Below are positions 7,607 through 14,561 of a stretch of DNA of 17,920 nucleotides, piece after piece; position 1 is the stretch's first letter, and each line of letters starts with the position of its first letter. This DNA comes from PWND01 sp964601515. GTDB lineage: Bacteria > Bacteroidota > Bacteroidia > Bacteroidales > UBA7960. The stretch is taken from positions 1-17,920 of the forward strand of contig CAZRNU010000059.1 in NCBI GenBank assembly GCA_964601515.1, written 5' to 3'. The notes beneath the pieces are model-generated. The model was not told the origin of the DNA. It ran no database searches and saw only the letters and a list, made by a program, of their open reading frames with translations. The translations under genes were made by a program, and so were the position numbers.

Positions 7607-8701
7607 ATGAATCATACGAATCACTCTGTAACTGAAAAAATTGAAAACATAATTGCCTGTGTTAACTCTGGATCTCGAATTAATGTTGACGATGCTGTTT
7701 TTTTGCATGAAAATGCGCCAATTGGGATTTTGGCTGAGCTGGCAAATTCAATAAAACATAGAATTAATGGGCGCAATGTATATTACAACAAGAACTTTCA
7801 TATTGAACCGACAAATGTTTGTGTATTTAACTGTGATTTCTGTTCTTTTTCAACTTTAGATGAAGATAAAGGCTGGAAAAAAAGTCATGTTGATATTTTA
7901 AAGATTATTGAAGAAAAAATTTCATCGGGTGCTAAAGAACTACATATTACAGGAGGGGCTAATCCATCGTACAATCTCGAATTTTATTTAAAGTTGTTCA
8001 AAAAAATTAAAAAATTATATCCATTTTTGCACATAAAGGCCTTTACAGCAGTAGAAATAGATTATATATCAAAGCTTGCAGGAGAAAGCATAGAGATAGT
8101 TTTAAGAAAACTTAAAGAAGCCGGATTAGATTCGATGCCGGGAGGAGGTGCTGAAATATTTGACGAAGAGATAAGAAGTATTATATGCAGTAAAAAGACA
8201 AAAGGCAAAAAATGGCTTGAAGTTCATGAAATAGCACATAAAATTGGTTTAAACTCAAACGCTACTATGCTTTACGGACATATTGAAAATGCCAGACATA
8301 GAATTGAACACATGGAAATGCTCAGAAATTTGCAAGATAAAACAAACGGGTTCAATGCATTCATACCATTAAAATTTAAAAACAAAAACAACAGACTATC
8401 ATCAATTCCGGAAGTTCCATTAATAGATGATTTGAAAGTATTTGCTATCTCAAGAATTTTCATTGATAACATTCCTCACCTGAAAGCATACTGGCCTATG
8501 CTGGGAAAAGATATTGCAAGATTGCTTTTGCATTTCGGGGTAGACGACCTTGACGGGACTATTCAAAACACAACAAAAATATATAGTATGGCAGGAAGCC
8601 CCGAGGATAATCCGGGCATGAGTGAAGAGGATATAAAAAATATGATTATTTCATCAGGGTTTGTGCCGGTCGAAAGAGATTCACTTTACAATTTAGTTTG
8701 A
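7607..8701 (+). CDS. mqnE: Aminofutalosine synthase MqnE (radical SAM)
   Basis: MqnE uses a [4Fe-4S] cluster and S-adenosylmethionine to join the adenosyl group to 3-[(1-carboxyvinyl)oxy]benzoate, giving 6-amino-6-deoxyfutalosine in the futalosine pathway to menaquinone. The 364-residue product has the cluster motif Cys72-x3-Cys76-x2-Cys79 (CVFNCDFC), the SAM-site stretch ITGGANPS, and the sequences typical of MqnE: IKAFTAVEI, MPGGGAEIF, NATMLYGH, GFNAFIPL and the C-terminal VERDSLYNL. These separate it from the related MqnC and CofH enzymes. The ATG at 7607 is preferred; a GTG at 7604 is immediately upstream in frame and would add one residue. It is not in an operon with other menaquinone genes here, since secA and DUF2795 diverge and the next gene has its own promoter. 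The enzyme is expected in the cytoplasm. Confidence 0.93.
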   Translation: MNHTNHSVTEKIENIIACVNSGSRINVDDAVFLHENAPIGILAELANSIKHRINGRNVYYNKNFHIEPTNVCVFNCDFCSFSTLDEDKGWKKSHVDILKIIEEKISSGAKELHITGGANPSYNLEFYLKLFKKIKKLYPFLHIKAFTAVEIDYISKLAGESIEIVLRKLKEAGLDSMPGGGAEIFDEEIRSIICSKKTKGKKWLEVHEIAHKIGLNSNATMLYGHIENARHRIEHMEMLRNLQDKTNGFNAFIPLKFKNKNNRLSSIPEVPLIDDLKVFAISRIFIDNIPHLKAYWPMLGKDIARLLLHFGVDDLDGTIQNTTKIYSMAGSPEDNPGMSEEDIKNMIISSGFVPVERDSLYNLV

Positions 8702-8899
8702 TAAAACTTCAACAATTACTACACAATGTTTTTTTAATACAAAACAATAATTTTAACAGACTTACTAACATTGAGGCTAAATTCAAACGGCGCATTAATA
8801 AGTTGATTTACAGTATTCATCAGAAGCATATCTCATTTTATAGCTTACTTTTAAATATTTCATATAATAAATCTTTAATATGTTTGTTTTTTTTTATAT
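8702..8899. other. Intergenic stretch after mqnE without a recognisable gene
   Basis: This is very AT-rich sequence with several T runs. I see no convincing hairpin terminator, tRNA or coding signal. A TTG-started frame (8698-8937) crosses it, but its composition looks random and it runs through the promoter of the next gene. The 3' end of mqnE transcription is therefore not identified. Confidence 0.5.
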
Positions 8900-8932
8900 A
8901 TTGCACTAAATTTTACAAATCCGCTACATTTG
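8900..8932 (+). promoter_or_regulatory. Bacteroidota-type promoter of the hybrid histidine kinase gene
   Basis: ATTG (8900-8903, three of four bases of the TTTG -33 box) is followed after 21 bases by TACATTTG (8925-8932), a full TAnnTTTG -7 box. The -7 box ends 43 bases before the kinase ATG at 8976. This indicates that the kinase is transcribed independently of mqnE. Confidence 0.65.
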
Positions 8933-8975
8933 TTTAATATTGCCAACTTTTGTAAGCCTTGCTTAATAATCACAA

Positions 8976-11579
8976 ATGGAAAAAACTGACAATAACCTAT
9001 ACAAAGAAATCCTATTGCATGCTGTAGACGGGATTATTATAGGATCTCCTGATGGCATTATTGTGGAAGTAAATATCAGTATTCAGAATATGTTAGGATA
9101 TGATAGAAATGAATTAGTTGGAAAGCATATTAGTGAGATATTCCCCAAAAAAGTAATTGAAAGTAAGCCACTTCGCTTTGATTTATTAAACAAAGGAGAG
9201 GCAATTGTTACGGAAAGAGAAATTAAACGTAAGAATGGGGAAAGCATTTTCATAGAAATGCACAGCAAACAAATGCCAAATGGTGGATATCATGCATTCG
9301 TGAGAGATGTTACCAAAAGAAAGCAAACAGAGGAATTGCTTAAAGAATTTCAGAAAGCTGTTGAGAATTCATTTGATGCAATTGGCATGTCATCTCCTGA
9401 AGGGAAGCATTATTACCAGAATAAAGCATTTGATGAGCTGTTTGGTTATTCTTTTGAAGAAGTGTCAAACATCAGCCCCAAAAAGCCATTCTATGCAGAC
9501 GAAAATATTCATGATGAAGTATTCAATACTATTATGAATGGTGGAGAATGGGCAGGCGAAGTTAAAATGTATGCAAAAGGTCAAAAACTACTGAATATTT
9601 ATTTAAGAGCATATTCAATAAAAAATGACAATAATGAAATAATAGGATTAGTAGGTTTACATACTGACATTACTAAACGCAAACAGGCAGAACAATCATT
9701 ACAATATTTTCAAAAAGTGGTTGAGTATTCTTCTGATGCAATAGGCATGTCTAATCCTGAAGGAGTTCATTATTATCAGAACAAAGCATTTGACGACCTG
9801 TTTGGGCTGTCTATTGAAGAAATTGCATCTCCTCATCCCTCTGAAACAATATATGCAAATAAAGACATCGGCAAAGCTGTTTTTAATACTGTTATCGCAG
9901 GTGGGGAATGGATTGGTGAGCTTAAAATGATTGGAAAGAACAAGAAAGAAATTGATGTTTTCCTTAGAGCATATTCCATTAAGGATGAAAGCAACAATAT
10001 AATTGGTCTTGTAGGTATGCATACTGATATTACAGAAAGAAAAAGAATAGAATCGGAGCTCGATAACCATATAAGACTGTTAACTACTTTACTAGAAAGT
10101 CTCCCAATTGGCGTATTTATGGTAGAAGCAACATCGGGTAAACCTTTAGTTGCTAATGAAGCTGCAAAAGAACTCTTAGGCAGGGGGATATTACCGGATG
10201 TGAGCAAGGAAAACATCGGAGTGGTTTATAAAGCCTACAAAAGCAGCACTAATAAACCATACCCTCCTGACGAAATGCCAATAATAAGGGGCATGTACGG
10301 GTTAACCACACATATTAACGATATGATTGTTGAACGACCTGATGGCAAAAGAATATTATTGGAAGTATCCGGTTGTCCTATTTACGACAATAAAGGAAAT
10401 GTTACAGCAAGTTTAGTTACCTTTATAGACATCACAGAAAAACAAAAACTCTTAGACAGTGCACAAAGAGCCGACAAATTAGAGTCGCTTGGAATATTAG
10501 CAGGAGGTATTGCACACGACTTCAATAATCTTTTAGGTGGAATTTACGGCCTAATGAATATGGCATCATCCTCAAGTAGTATTAATGAAATAAAAGAATT
10601 TCTAAACGCTTCTCTGAGCACTATGAACAGGGCTAGAGGATTAACTCAGCAGCTACTGACATTCGCCAAAGGAGGTGCTCCTCAAAGAAAAACAGAAGAA
10701 TTGTTTCCATTCATAAAAGAAACTGCAGAATTTGCGCTTAGCGGGTCAAATGTTGGGATAACATTTAACTATCCTGAAAATTTATGGCCTTGCATTATTG
10801 ACAGGTCTCAGATAAGTCAGGTTATTGAAAATATTATAATAAACGCTCAACAAGCTATGCCGGCCGGTGGAAATATTCAATTAACTGCACAAAATATTTC
10901 GCTGGCAAACAAGGAACACCCGGAATTGAAATCCGGAAACTATGTTAAAATTTCAATTAAAGATTCCGGTATAGGTATTCCAAAAGAAATCATTTCAAGA
11001 ATTTTCGACCCTTTCTTTACAACAAAAATTAAAGGTCATGGACTAGGGCTTGCAACTTGCTATTCTATCATTAACAGGCACGGTGGGTTTATTGATGTTG
11101 ATTCTGACTCAGGTCAAGGAAGTTCGTTTCATTTGTTTTTGCCGGCCTCAACAGATGAATATGCTCTTGCTTCTGATCAATCTGCAGCTATGCACAAGGG
11201 AAAAGGAACATTTCTTCTTATGGATGACCAAAAGGTTATTAGAGACACTGTTGGTGCAATGCTTAGATCTTTTGGGTATTCTGTTGTGCTTAAAAACTCA
11301 GGTGAGGACGCAATCGATTTTGTAAAAAAAGATTTATCAGAAGGGAATAAGATTACTGCTATGATTTTTGATCTGACTATACCCGGATGCATGGGAGGAA
11401 AAGATGCAATTGCTGAGATAAGAAAAATATCCAAAGAGATTCCTGTCTTTGTTGCCAGTGGCTATGCAGACGACCCTGTTATGGCAGACCCCAAAAAACA
11501 CGGGTTTACGGATAGTATTTCAAAACCTTTCACAATGGCTGACCTTGCAACTGTCCTAAACAAAAACCTGGGAGAATAA
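8976..11579 (+). CDS. Soluble hybrid histidine kinase: four PAS domains, HisKA, HATPase, C-terminal receiver
   Basis: The 867-residue protein has no signal peptide or membrane helix, so it senses inside the cell. PAS domains lie at about 8-114, 123-236, 243-356 and 364-487; the first three end in the PAC-type motif D-[IV]-T-[KE]-R-K and the fourth in DITEKQK. The kinase core follows: phosphoacceptor His514 in GGIAHDFNNLLGG, N box NAQQAM at 623, G1 DSGIGIP (Asp663) and G2 GHGLGLA at 687-693. The receiver (about 745-865) keeps the acidic pair Asp750-Asp751, phosphoacceptor Asp799 in FDLTIPGCMGG, Ser828 and Lys850, so phosphorelay is likely intact. HDFNN kinases with a DLTIPG receiver are a known architecture. 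PAS domains often bind haem, flavin or small ligands, but no cofactor residue is obvious here. No response regulator or phosphotransfer partner is encoded nearby, so it is an orphan in this window. Confidence 0.93.
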   Translation: MEKTDNNLYKEILLHAVDGIIIGSPDGIIVEVNISIQNMLGYDRNELVGKHISEIFPKKVIESKPLRFDLLNKGEAIVTEREIKRKNGESIFIEMHSKQMPNGGYHAFVRDVTKRKQTEELLKEFQKAVENSFDAIGMSSPEGKHYYQNKAFDELFGYSFEEVSNISPKKPFYADENIHDEVFNTIMNGGEWAGEVKMYAKGQKLLNIYLRAYSIKNDNNEIIGLVGLHTDITKRKQAEQSLQYFQKVVEYSSDAIGMSNPEGVHYYQNKAFDDLFGLSIEEIASPHPSETIYANKDIGKAVFNTVIAGGEWIGELKMIGKNKKEIDVFLRAYSIKDESNNIIGLVGMHTDITERKRIESELDNHIRLLTTLLESLPIGVFMVEATSGKPLVANEAAKELLGRGILPDVSKENIGVVYKAYKSSTNKPYPPDEMPIIRGMYGLTTHINDMIVERPDGKRILLEVSGCPIYDNKGNVTASLVTFIDITEKQKLLDSAQRADKLESLGILAGGIAHDFNNLLGGIYGLMNMASSSSSINEIKEFLNASLSTMNRARGLTQQLLTFAKGGAPQRKTEELFPFIKETAEFALSGSNVGITFNYPENLWPCIIDRSQISQVIENIIINAQQAMPAGGNIQLTAQNISLANKEHPELKSGNYVKISIKDSGIGIPKEIISRIFDPFFTTKIKGHGLGLATCYSIINRHGGFIDVDSDSGQGSSFHLFLPASTDEYALASDQSAAMHKGKGTFLLMDDQKVIRDTVGAMLRSFGYSVVLKNSGEDAIDFVKKDLSEGNKITAMIFDLTIPGCMGGKDAIAEIRKISKEIPVFVASGYADDPVMADPKKHGFTDSISKPFTMADLATVLNKNLGE
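9342..10061 (+). repeat. Tandem duplication of a 120-residue PAS unit inside the kinase gene
   Basis: Two adjacent 360-base units (9342-9701 and 9702-10061) encode PAS domains 2 and 3. Hand alignment without gaps gives about 70 identical residues out of 118, with long shared blocks such as DAIGMS, HYYQNKAFD, GGEW, LRAYSIK and HTDIT. Similarity is also visible in the DNA, for example GATGCAAT-GGCATGTC in both units. PAS domains 1 and 4 are much more distant. Confidence 0.85.
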
Positions 11580-11611
11580 ACATTTTTTTATTTTTGAATG
11601 TTATATTTTGC

Positions 11612-12022
11612 ATGGAACATGATAATGCGGAATATATAATTTTTTTTGATGGAGTCTGCAAACTATGCAATTATACGGTCAACTTTTTAATAAGACATGA
11701 CAAAAAGAATTGTTTTCGCTTTGCTCCTTTGCAATGGGAGGTTTCTAAAAACATTCTTGGAAATAACTACCCAAATTCAAAAGCCCTAAACACATTAATT
11801 TATTTCGAAAATGGGATTATATACAAAGAGTCTACAGCCGTACTTAAAATATTTAATAAGCTGCCTTTCCCATTCTTTCTATTATACTCCTTTATAATTA
11901 TCCCGAAATTCATTCGCAACAGCTTATACAGATATATTAGCAGAAACAGATTCAAATGGTTTGGCAAGAATAATTCATGCATGGTTCCTTCTGAAGAGAT
12001 TCAAAACAAGTTTATAAATTGA
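11612..12022 (+). CDS. DCC-family thiol-disulfide oxidoreductase-like protein (DUF393)
   Basis: The product has the defining motif of the DCC family close to its N-terminus, FFDGVCKLCN (D-x-x-C-x-x-C), followed by the typical order of elements: FLIRHDKK, RFAPLQ, a strand carrying the STAVLKIF motif, a hydrophobic segment, and YRYISRNRFKWFGK. The family is annotated as predicted thiol-disulfide oxidoreductases with a thioredoxin-like fold; substrates are unknown. I chose the ATG at 11612 (136 residues) because it places the motif where the family has it. A TTG at 11594 would give 142 residues. The gene begins 32 bases after the kinase stop with no terminator between, so co-transcription with the kinase is possible. 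The segment LPFPFFLLYSFIIIPKF (about residues 82-98) may associate with the membrane. Confidence 0.85.
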   Translation: MEHDNAEYIIFFDGVCKLCNYTVNFLIRHDKKNCFRFAPLQWEVSKNILGNNYPNSKALNTLIYFENGIIYKESTAVLKIFNKLPFPFFLLYSFIIIPKFIRNSLYRYISRNRFKWFGKNNSCMVPSEEIQNKFIN

Positions 12023-12088
12023 ATCAATAAATTTCATAATATTGCTATAAAATAACAATATAAAAATCCCATAATCAACTGTTAACTT

Positions 12089-12592
12089 ATGGAGCAAAAT
12101 GTTAGGATAGCAACATCACACGACCTGCAAGAAATTAACGAAATATATAATCAGGCAATTGATACAAGGTGCTCAACCGGAGATCATTCCCATGTTACAA
12201 TTCAAGAAAGACATAATTGGTTCCAAAATCATCCCTCAGACAAATACCCTGTTGTTATTTATGAATACAAAGGAAAAGTGGCAGGTTGGATTTGTCTAAG
12301 CCCATATAGAAACGGAAGAACAGGATTTAAGCATACAGCAGAACTTAGCTACTATGTACACAATGATTATAAACAAAAAGGAATTGGAAGTATTTTATTA
12401 AAATCAATAATTGAAATTGCAAAAACACTTAATTACACAACGCTTATTGCCATGCTATTTGCTACAAATATTGCAAGTATAAAGCTTTTGGAAAAGTATC
12501 AATTTCAAAAATGGGGTTGCTTCCCCGGAATTATAGAAATTGATGGCATTTGTTACGACCATTTGTCATACGGATTAAAGATTTCGAAATAA
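12089..12592 (+). CDS. GNAT-family N-acetyltransferase (phosphinothricin acetyltransferase-like)
   Basis: The 167-residue protein shows the full GNAT layout of the PAT/YwnH type: VRIATSHDLQEINEIYNQAI at the start, a WF-x2-HP segment (44-49), the strand YPVVIYEYKGKVAGW, Glu85 in AELSYYV as candidate catalytic residue, the acetyl-CoA pyrophosphate loop KQKGIGS at 95-101, and the TNIASIKLLEKYQF stretch. In close relatives the loop begins with Arg or Gln at the position that is Lys95 here. Relatives acetylate the amino group of phosphinothricin, methionine sulfone or sulfoximine, or other amino acids; the native substrate cannot be read from sequence. It is cytoplasmic. Sixty-six bases of AT-rich sequence separate it from the DCC gene, with no clear promoter or terminator. 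Confidence 0.88.
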   Translation: MEQNVRIATSHDLQEINEIYNQAIDTRCSTGDHSHVTIQERHNWFQNHPSDKYPVVIYEYKGKVAGWICLSPYRNGRTGFKHTAELSYYVHNDYKQKGIGSILLKSIIEIAKTLNYTTLIAMLFATNIASIKLLEKYQFQKWGCFPGIIEIDGICYDHLSYGLKISK

Positions 12593-12648
12593 ATATTATT
12601 GAGGTTATTTTTCTCGTTTAACTATAGTAAAAACTTAATCAGAACACT

Positions 12649-13470
12649 ATGAGAACAAAATTAAACTTACTTATGCCGGTATTTCTAGCATTTATGCTTT
12701 CATGCAGCAATGTTGAAAAAGCAGAAGTATCTGAATTATCAATAGCAGAATATGAGGAACCCTCCGACAACACTCAAAGAACAACATCAGAAGAATCTTC
12801 TATTGAAGTTGTAAAGGAAAACATCCGCAAGCTAATTAAGCAAGGCCGTATTGTTTTTGAAACCAATGATGTATCAGAAACAAAATCAAAAATAAACAGC
12901 GCAGTAGCACTTCTGGGCGGATATATCTCTGAAGATAATATTTATCTGACAGAAAACCGCATTACGCATAATGTTCAGATAAGAATAGAATCGGAAAAAT
13001 TTGACGAATTGCTAAATCAAATTTCGGCAACAGCATCAAATATTGAATCAAAAACCATAAACGTTCTTGATGTTACTGAAGAGTTTATTGACACTGAAGC
13101 CAGGATAAAAACTAAAAAGGAAGTAGAGCTCAGATTCAGAGAACTTCTAAAAATGGCAAAATCTGTTGATGAAGTTTTAAGAATTGAAAGAGAGATCGGT
13201 AATGTTAGAAACGAAATTGAATCTGCAGAAGGCAGGCTCAGATACTTAAGAGACAGAGTATCTTTTAGTACCTTAAACATTGAGTATTATCAGAAGATAG
13301 CTGCGCAATTGAATTTCTTTGATAAGGTAGTTAAGGGAATAGCCCAAGGCTGGGATCTTTTGTTGTACTTTTTTATAGGACTTTCATATATCTGGCCTTT
13401 TATAATTTTACCATTGGCTGTAATATTTTTAATAAAGTACATTAGAAAAAACAGAAAAGCTAAAAAATGA
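12649..13470 (+). CDS. DUF4349 lipoprotein with a C-terminal membrane helix
   Basis: Residues 1-19 are a lipoprotein signal peptide with lipobox LSC (lipidated Cys19), followed by an acidic low-complexity linker to about residue 55. The DUF4349 domain covers about 60-265: a beta-rich part (GRIVFETNDVSETKSKI, NVQIRIESEKFDELL), then a long predicted coiled coil (about 150-205, with repeated Arg, Glu and Leu such as DEVLRIEREIGNVRNEIE), the strand DRVSFSTLNIEY, and a hydrophobic segment (about 235-263) ending in the basic tail KYIRKNRKAKK. DUF4349 proteins are widespread envelope proteins without an established function. The protein seems to carry both a lipid anchor and a transmembrane helix. 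Its stop overlaps the next gene by 4 bases (ATGA), so the two are probably translated together. Confidence 0.87.
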   Translation: MRTKLNLLMPVFLAFMLSCSNVEKAEVSELSIAEYEEPSDNTQRTTSEESSIEVVKENIRKLIKQGRIVFETNDVSETKSKINSAVALLGGYISEDNIYLTENRITHNVQIRIESEKFDELLNQISATASNIESKTINVLDVTEEFIDTEARIKTKKEVELRFRELLKMAKSVDEVLRIEREIGNVRNEIESAEGRLRYLRDRVSFSTLNIEYYQKIAAQLNFFDKVVKGIAQGWDLLLYFFIGLSYIWPFIILPLAVIFLIKYIRKNRKAKK

Positions 13471-14558
13471 GAAAACAAAAAATTCTTATCGTTATAAGTG
13501 TAATCGCAATCGCTCTTTTCTCTTGTTCAAAAACGACAAAAGAACTTAATAAAAAAGAGATTGAGTTTACTCAGGAAAAAGCCGAGTACCTCTACTCCTT
13601 TGCATTTGATTGCATAGATAAAGAATATCCGAATAAATTAGGACAAGTTTTGGGTGACGATAGCTATCTTGCGCCTCCAAGAGAGCTGCATCCGGCATTT
13701 TATGGCTGTTTCGACTGGCATTCATCTGTTCATGGGCATTGGACTCTGATTAATATCCTTAAAAAGTTTCCGTATTTCATTTATAAAGATGAAATAGTTG
13801 AAAAACTCACAAAGAATATCACTAAAGAAAACATTGAAAAAGAAATCCTTTTCTTTGATGACGAGCACAATAAAACTTTCCAGAGAACTTATGGCTGGGC
13901 ATGGTTACTTAAACTTGACGAATCATTAAGAGAATGGGACGACCCAATAGCCATTGAACTTCACCAACATATTAAGCCCCTTTCTGATTTACTTGCAGCA
14001 AAATTCATTGAATTTCTTGATGTATTAAATTACCCGATTAGGGTTGGAGAACATCCAAATACTGCTTTCGGGATGTCATTTGCTTATGATTATGCAGCAA
14101 AATACAATCCTGAATTAGCTAAAAAAATTGAAGAAAAAGCAAGGGAATATTACATTCAGGACAAAAATTGCCCATTGAGCTGGGAGCCCGGCGGATTTGA
14201 TTTTCTTTCTCCATGCTTGCAGGAAGCATCATTAATGCTGAAAGTATTAACGGAATATGAATTTAAAAAATGGCTTAAGGATTTTATGCCCGGATTTGAA
14301 GATAATCCGGAAAAATATCTTAGTCCGGCAATTGTAACTGATGCAAGCGATGGGAAGCTCGCTCATCTCGACGGATTAAACTTCAGCAGAGCCTGGTGCT
14401 TGTTTGAAATTGGCAATAAATTAAATAACCAAAAGATGATTAACTTAGGAGTAGAGCATTTCAACTTCAGTTATGAAAAAATGGACAGTGGAGAATATGC
14501 AGGATCGCATTGGCTGGCGTCTTTTGCAACATATTCACTAATTAAATTTGCTGAGTAA
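13467..14558 (+). CDS. DUF2891-family lipoprotein, probable helical-barrel fold
   Basis: A signal peptide with lipobox FSC (Cys20) precedes a 340-residue domain that matches DUF2891. Its hallmarks are HPAFYGCFDWHSSVHGHW (75-92), RTYGWAW (140-146), HPNTAFGMSFAYDYA (196-210), WEPGGFDFLSPC (239-250), HLDGLNFSRAW (300-310) and GSHWLASFATY (346-356). The regularly spaced aromatic, His and Asp motifs at helix starts suggest an (alpha/alpha)6 barrel like that of six-hairpin glycosidases and epimerases. A carbohydrate-active role is an inference from this pattern; no activity is established that I know of. The protein should be anchored in the periplasm or at the cell surface. It overlaps the DUF4349 gene by 4 bases and is followed after only 3 bases by the polytopic membrane protein gene, so the three form one operon. 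Confidence 0.87.
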   Translation: MRKQKILIVISVIAIALFSCSKTTKELNKKEIEFTQEKAEYLYSFAFDCIDKEYPNKLGQVLGDDSYLAPPRELHPAFYGCFDWHSSVHGHWTLINILKKFPYFIYKDEIVEKLTKNITKENIEKEILFFDDEHNKTFQRTYGWAWLLKLDESLREWDDPIAIELHQHIKPLSDLLAAKFIEFLDVLNYPIRVGEHPNTAFGMSFAYDYAAKYNPELAKKIEEKAREYYIQDKNCPLSWEPGGFDFLSPCLQEASLMLKVLTEYEFKKWLKDFMPGFEDNPEKYLSPAIVTDASDGKLAHLDGLNFSRAWCLFEIGNKLNNQKMINLGVEHFNFSYEKMDSGEYAGSHWLASFATYSLIKFAE

Positions 14559-14561
14559 TAT

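Noticed and set aside
8698..8937. A 79-codon TTG-started frame overlapping the mqnE stop
   Set aside because: It needs a weak start, has random-looking AT-rich composition with no recognisable family, and its end covers the kinase promoter at 8900-8932.
9833..10216. A 127-codon frame antisense to the PAS region of the kinase
   Set aside because: A shadow of the kinase reading frame, serine- and leucine-rich as expected for the reverse complement of coding DNA.
11589..11596. TATTTTTG, a match to the -7 consensus just before the DCC gene
   Set aside because: It lies in a T-rich run where a chance match is likely, and no TTTG-like -33 box exists 19-21 bases upstream.
12039..12061. A hairpin ATATTG / CAATAT between the DCC and acetyltransferase genes followed by AAAAAT
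   Set aside because: The stem is 6 bp and nearly all A-T with an 11-base loop, and no T tract follows, so it is unlikely to terminate transcription.
12089..12592. Reading the GNAT gene as a herbicide or antibiotic resistance gene
   Set aside because: It resembles phosphinothricin acetyltransferases, but relatives in most bacteria act on amino acid analogues and nothing nearby suggests a resistance cassette.
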